Assembly (NCBI RefSeq): GCF_033568475.1
Contig: NC_133123.1
Coordinates: forward strand, 1,550,001 to 1,614,000
Direction: 5' to 3'
DNA length: 64,000 nt
Origin: Henckelia pumila
Taxonomy: Eukaryota > Streptophyta > Magnoliopsida > Lamiales > Gesneriaceae
Below, piece by piece: positions 59,323-64,000 of this stretch. Numbering within the stretch: the stretch's first letter is position 1; each line of letters starts with the position of its first letter. Position numbers and translations under genes: made by a program. The notes under the pieces are model-generated. The model made no database searches. It was not told the origin of the DNA and saw only the letters and a list, made by a program, of their open reading frames with translations.

Positions 59323-61731
59323 TATGTTTCTCAGTAAAATGGAGTGGTGAAAATTGTATAAATAAATATATATTTTATGATTTCGCATGAATTTATATAT
59401 TGTTGTCTCCATTGATAAATCGAATTTAATTAGCAACTGCATGCTATGATGTCACATAATAAAATTTCAAAACAGCTAAAATTATATAAAAAGGCATTCC
59501 CAAGAAAAATGCACGAATTAAATGGAAACCCACAACATAGCGATCATTCACTAAAACGTGGTAGCAAGTTTGGAAAAAATTGCACAACTGGCAATATTCG
59601 AAAAATAATTTGTAATAATATAAAATTAAAATTAATGCTGTGTGCGCGAACAAATCGAATGGTACTATAATTGTTAAAATCTCCAATTGCATAGTCCTAA
59701 ACAAAATCGCCAACTTGCATTGACGCAAAGATTCTGCCAAAACAAAATGGATCTCCACAAAGATCAGATCATTCTAGCTAATAAAAATTTATATTTTCTC
59801 AAAAGATTATATAATTGTTTTACATGCTAGTACATACTATTATTAGATATATATATATATATAACATGTAAAATAACCGATAATTTCCAATGACAGCACG
59901 AGCAGAAAAGGACCTCATTTTTCGAGCATTATCTTCACAAAAGAATTAATGATCCACAAATATTTCGTTTCGATTATATACGAGTATATTTTAAAAATTA
60001 TTTGTCCATTTCTTGTGGGCTGTGGAGCATGTTTTAGGTCTTGTTTGTTCTACAAGAATGACCTCTATGGATAGGACAATAAAATTCTACGCGCACATCC
60101 CTTTTTTTTTTTTTTTTTTTTTTTATTTGGGTACTCTGGAAATTCGTTGATATACAATAACCTCCTTTGCATTTTAAAAAAAAAAATTAAATTAACAAAC
60201 GCAAGATATTTCAAGTTCCTGAAAAACATAGACATTTTAAATCATTTTCGCAAATTAACATCATTATACCCAAATATAACATGAAAAAAAAAAAAAACAA
60301 ATTATCACTTTCACATGTTACATACAAAGTGACTTTTTTTTAAAATAAATGAATTAACATTTTGAATAAGAGGTCTTTGAGACTAGTCAATCTGATTTAT
60401 ATCTACAATGAAAATGTAATATTTTTATATGGCAGATCAAATAAGATATTTTTCTCGCAAAATTAATATATGAAATCGTTTTGTAAGAGTTTTGTGTTTG
60501 AATAAATTATACATGAAATAAGAATAAGGCTAATGGTATAACAAATATTATGTACATAAAAATAAAGCTAAAGATACAATAAATATAATGTAATTATACA
60601 ATAATAATATCTTGAGATTTTGTATTTAATACATATTAAAATTTTGATAAATAAATTTTTATATTATAAAATTCGATATACAAATTTCTCACTCGTAAAG
60701 TAACAAGCCACAAACGGAACCTTAGCACAATTTTTTAAGAGCTACTGAATTTTTGTGAATATCTTGTCCTTCAAATCAGCTACACCTTCGTCTCCGAGAT
60801 TTTCTTGGCTGTCCATCTTTTTTTCTCGCTCCCAATCATTCAATCTTTCTCCTGTTCTTTCTCCTTCGTCGCAGACACATTCCCGAAGCCATCCCCAAAT
60901 GGCCTTCTCCGTTGAATTGCACCCGTGAAAATGGCCAAACCACTTTAATTACTCGAAATCTTCAACCATCCAAAGGTTTTTCTATTTTTCTTTTCAAAGT
61001 TGAGCCCACATATTCTTTTTGATGTTCGTGGTTGGATTCTTGCTTCTTCATACCGTTGCTGAAGAACCATAGATCCGATTTGGTCTGCATGTCTGCTCAT
61101 TGTAACACGTGGAAGCCTACAGCGTTCGAAGATATGTGGGGGTTTGAGGTAGGGGGGCTGGAGATGAAGTTTCTCTTTTGAATCTCCATTCTCTCTGTGT
61201 AATTAATATAGGTTCTTCACTGTAAAGGTACGTATATGCCCTTTTTCCCTTTTCCTTTCTTTCACTCTGTACGCTCGGAAAAGGTCTTGTTGCTTCTGTT
61301 GCAAATGCAGGTGTCGAATGGATTAAATTTGTGTAATTTCATGCGCATTAATCGCTCTTTGCTAATGTATATGCCAAAAAGATTGTATTTTGTTCAATTT
61401 CATGCGCATTTGTTATCTTTGATTTCGTTTATTGTATAATTACATGACCTATGGTTGTTTAGATGCTTTTCTTGTGAGATGGGCTTTTAATTCAGAAAGT
61501 AAATCACCCATGCACCTTATTTGATGCCGAAATTCGTTTCTTTTTCACCTTTTCAGAATGTAATGACATAGATTTGTTTAATGAGTGATATTAGCCCTAT
61601 GATAATGCCTTTGCTCTTGTGATAGGCAAAGTGACACCTTTTACGATTTGCTGGTGCTTTCTTCCGCATTGTGCTTCATATATCCTAGAAAAGGGTTGCT
61701 GGAATTGATTTAGTCCCGTACAGTTTCTGCA
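59323..61731. other. Intergenic, then RIC gene promoter and leader
   Basis: 59323-60750 is AT-rich with a T-homopolymer near 60101-60124 and no credible gene. From about 60770 the sequence becomes pyrimidine-rich (TTCTCCTGTTCTTTCTCCTTCG), probably the untranslated first exon(s) of the RIC gene, with an intron before 61732. Confidence 0.45.
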
Positions 61732-63174
61732 ATGGGAACAAAAATGAAAGGGATCTATAAAGGATTCAAATATACTCTGTCTCAAATCTTTGGTAATTGC
61801 CCTTTTCTTATATTTTGGCAGATTTTCTGCATGGACGATTTCCTTTATGGTTTGAAATGTTGTGTTGATTTTTGGGGCTAAATCAAATTCTTGAATTTTG
61901 TAGTTGTAAAGGAGCGTGAAATGGAGATTGGGTCTCCGACAGATGTTAAGCATGTGGCACACATTGGTTGGGATGGCCCTTCCGGAAGTGCACCAAGTTG
62001 GGTATGTTTATTTTGTACCAGTTTTTAATTTAATTTGGTAACAAAATGTCCTTTAATTCTCTTTAACCACTTAATGAATCTGTTCTTGTTTTCTGTTAAT
62101 GTAGATGAACGAATTTAGGACAACAGCTGATTTCACAGCAACATCGATCGGTAATTCAGGTTCTGCACTTTCTCCGTGGTCGTCCCATGGTTGGTTCTTG
62201 CATCTCAATCCAATTTTGGTTTTTCCTCCAAATTGAAGTTTCATTTTCTTATTATTAATTTTTTTTTAGATTCACTGTTGATCATACTTCATAGCAATGC
62301 TTAACCCTATACAACTTCCAACTGAATGTTTAGAACCACATATAGACAGTGACCGGTAAAGGAATTCAAGATAGGATGGTTCGCTCAATGATTGTAATAT
62401 CACATGCTATGTATTTTCAGAAAATATATTTTTTGCCTGAAAATGATAAGTATGCCCTAAATATTGTTTTATTTTTCTAATGATTTGTCAGAGAGGTATC
62501 GTAAATAAGATTACTAGGCACGTGTCAGGGGGAAATATGGACTTGTTTGTTGCAACATTTGAGTTAATGGTAGGATGCAATCTTTGGTTGCTGTCCACTG
62601 GTAGGCTTGCAGCTGCTCCATGAACTGGTGGTTTCATGGATCACAGGGAATTTGTAATCACAGGGCATGTAGATTTAAACATATTATCGAATCAATGCAT
62701 CATTACTTCGGCAACCATCGGCTTTGCTCTGAGAGGCAACTATATGTTTAATTTCCTTATTGTCTCAAGAATTCTTTGGCAACATTACAGTTTGATATAT
62801 TAGTCACTGGATTGAAACCTATTGCTAATTCATTAATGAATATAACTGTGAATATCTGGCATTTTTTTTCCTCTCATTTATGTTTTCATCATGTTGCTTT
62901 ATTAGAGGTTTTGAGGTGATGAAGGATCTTAGCGGCTTCTTATTCATAATTTTGTTTCTCTTTTTCATGAACAGATTATGGAGAATCCATGCAACAATCA
63001 GGATCCGACATGAATGTTTCTGGTATAAAGAAAAAGCAGAAAAGGAAGAAATCTAAGTCAACTTCCTCCCCTAAGTCTAATTCGTCTTTGTCATCAAGGT
63101 CATCACGTGTAGCAAAATCGAAATCCAAATTTGTCGAAGGCAGCTCACAACCAGCTAACATTGAAGTGGCCTAG
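61732..63174 (+). CDS. CRIB-motif ROP effector (RIC protein)
   Basis: Four exons (61732-61792, 61904-62001, 62105-62189, 62975-63174), all GT..AG and in phase, give 147 aa. RIC proteins bind active ROP GTPases and relay signals to actin, microtubules or membrane traffic. The N-terminus [17 protein letters not shown] matches the RIC10/RIC11-type start; the first ATG adds three residues (MGT). The CRIB motif is at about 29-45, [17 protein letters not shown], with the conserved Pro and two His. It continues [15 protein letters not shown], also typical. The C-terminal third is Lys/Ser-rich ([18 protein letters not shown]) and probably disordered, possibly membrane- or nucleus-directed. Assignment to a named RIC is by resemblance only. 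Confidence 0.92.
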
Positions 63175-63836
63175 TAGAAGTATGAATTCAAATGCCCCTT
63201 CAAGTTCTCGAAAGTCCTCTTTATAGCGGCAGCTGCGAGGGATCAGAGGGGCTGGAGATATAATGCAAAAGAGTTGTATCTAAGGTTCAAATGTGACAGT
63301 GATTTGGGAAGCTGAATATTTCTTTCTTCCTTTTGTCTTCTTTTTCCACTCGGTGTAAAGAGTCGAAGTTAGCTGGTGTAACTTACTGTATTTGAATGAT
63401 GCGATGAATGCTAGATGCAATTGTTTGTTTTGTTAACGATGTTCTTTTACTTTTGTTCAAATTGAATATTCTACGAAGGTTCCAGCAACAGAAACATGAT
63501 GCAGAATTATGAGATCTGTGAGTGAACTTTTTCATGGGATCTACAGTAATTTTCTCGCTAACAGAAAGACAGGCCTTTGGCCGAATGTTTAGCTGAAGTA
63601 GAGGAGGAGATTTCACGTGACTAATTCCTTCACTGAATCCAAATCTTTCTTCCCAAATCTCAGTTTTGGATCTCTAGCTTTTTGACAAATAAAATGAAAC
63701 ATAATTACTTTCTTTTTTTCTGTTAAGATCATGTATTCCAGTTTCATACAGGTAACGCTCACAGTTTCTGAAGCACCAAAACTCAGATGAATCAACTACT
63801 ATAGTCCAATGTTGTACGAGAAAATTCATCTTTAAA
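63175..63836. other. RIC 3' untranslated region and intergenic DNA
   Basis: No additional gene seen; promoter of the partial gene lies at the right. Confidence 0.4.
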
Positions 63837-64000
63837 ATGGTCTTGAGATTGGTAATCTTTTACAATTTCTTGAATCTTTTTCTGATATATGCCATCAGAG
63901 CTCAAGATTATGATGATGACAAGAAGCCGCCTCCAGAACAAAATAGTTGCAACGGGATCTTCTCACATACACTTTCATCTATCGAACAAGAGAATGCGAG
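63837..64000 (+). CDS. Start of a secreted protein, possibly COBRA-like (cut by window end)
   Basis: Open frame of 54 codons running off the window. A signal peptide (LRLVIFYNFLNLFLIYAIRA) is followed by an acidic/Pro stretch (QDYDDDKKPPPEQN) and then SCNGIFSHTLSSIEQENA. The CNGIF motif after an acidic/proline linker resembles the first lines of COBRA-like (COBL7/10-type) GPI-anchored wall proteins as I recall them, but the match is short. It could be another secreted family. Confidence 0.5.
   Translation, partial: MVLRLVIFYNFLNLFLIYAIRAQDYDDDKKPPPEQNSCNGIFSHTLSSIEQENA

Overview
This window is nuclear DNA from a flowering plant, almost certainly a eudicot. The genes have many short exons with GT..AG introns and sit in AT-rich, transposon-filled intergenic DNA. 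There is a plant-type tRNA-Leu and several plant-only families: gibberellin 2-oxidase, XTH, plastid RP1, PPR, RIC and plant F-box. I cannot name the species; an asterid is a guess. I translated exons by eye and ran no searches. About a dozen protein genes can be supported.

Layout. 1-8.8 kb is transposon-rich: two copies of one promoter-type block (1-1110 and 7791-8774) flank a solo LTR with a perfect 5-bp target duplication (2093-4146), a short non-autonomous Helitron (4190-4592), a Tourist-like MITE (4878-5206), and a second solo LTR (5798-7449) that itself carries two MITE-like inserts. 8.9-11.1 kb: an F-box gene (+) and an NHL/LEA2 membrane protein (-). 15.7-20.8 kb: a four-exon gene for an unrecognised C-terminally anchored protein (+) and the PPDK regulatory protein RP1 (-). 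23.3-26.2 kb: a C20-type gibberellin 2-oxidase (-) with a possible extra 5' coding exon. 26.5-32.3 kb: gene-poor, with MITEs and simple repeats. 32.3-41.8 kb: an ER DnaJ (+), CRIPT (-), an XTH (-) and tRNA-Leu(UAG). 42.9-47.1 kb: THI4 (+), a decayed LINE 3' end (-) and an intronless PPR gene (+).

47.5-54.5 kb is one LTR retrotransposon of very unusual shape: two 3,225-bp LTRs of equal length and nearly identical sequence around a 491-bp non-coding interior with a recognisable primer-binding site and polypurine tract, flanked by TGTTA. It is a non-autonomous, large-LTR derivative and must be very young. 54.8-64 kb: OST3/6 oligosaccharyltransferase subunit (+), an NTF2-like gene with one extra base in its first exon and a hAT-type MITE in its intron, a RIC (CRIB) ROP effector (+), and the start of a secreted protein that may be COBRA-like, cut by the window end.

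The neighbouring genes serve unrelated pathways (hormone catabolism, thiamin, wall remodelling, ER folding and N-glycosylation, ROP signalling), as expected in a plant genome; I see no operon-like cluster and no clear novel multi-gene system. The best leads are the near-identical large-LTR element, the disrupted NTF2 copy, the unrecognised tail-anchored protein, and the duplicated upstream block of the F-box gene.
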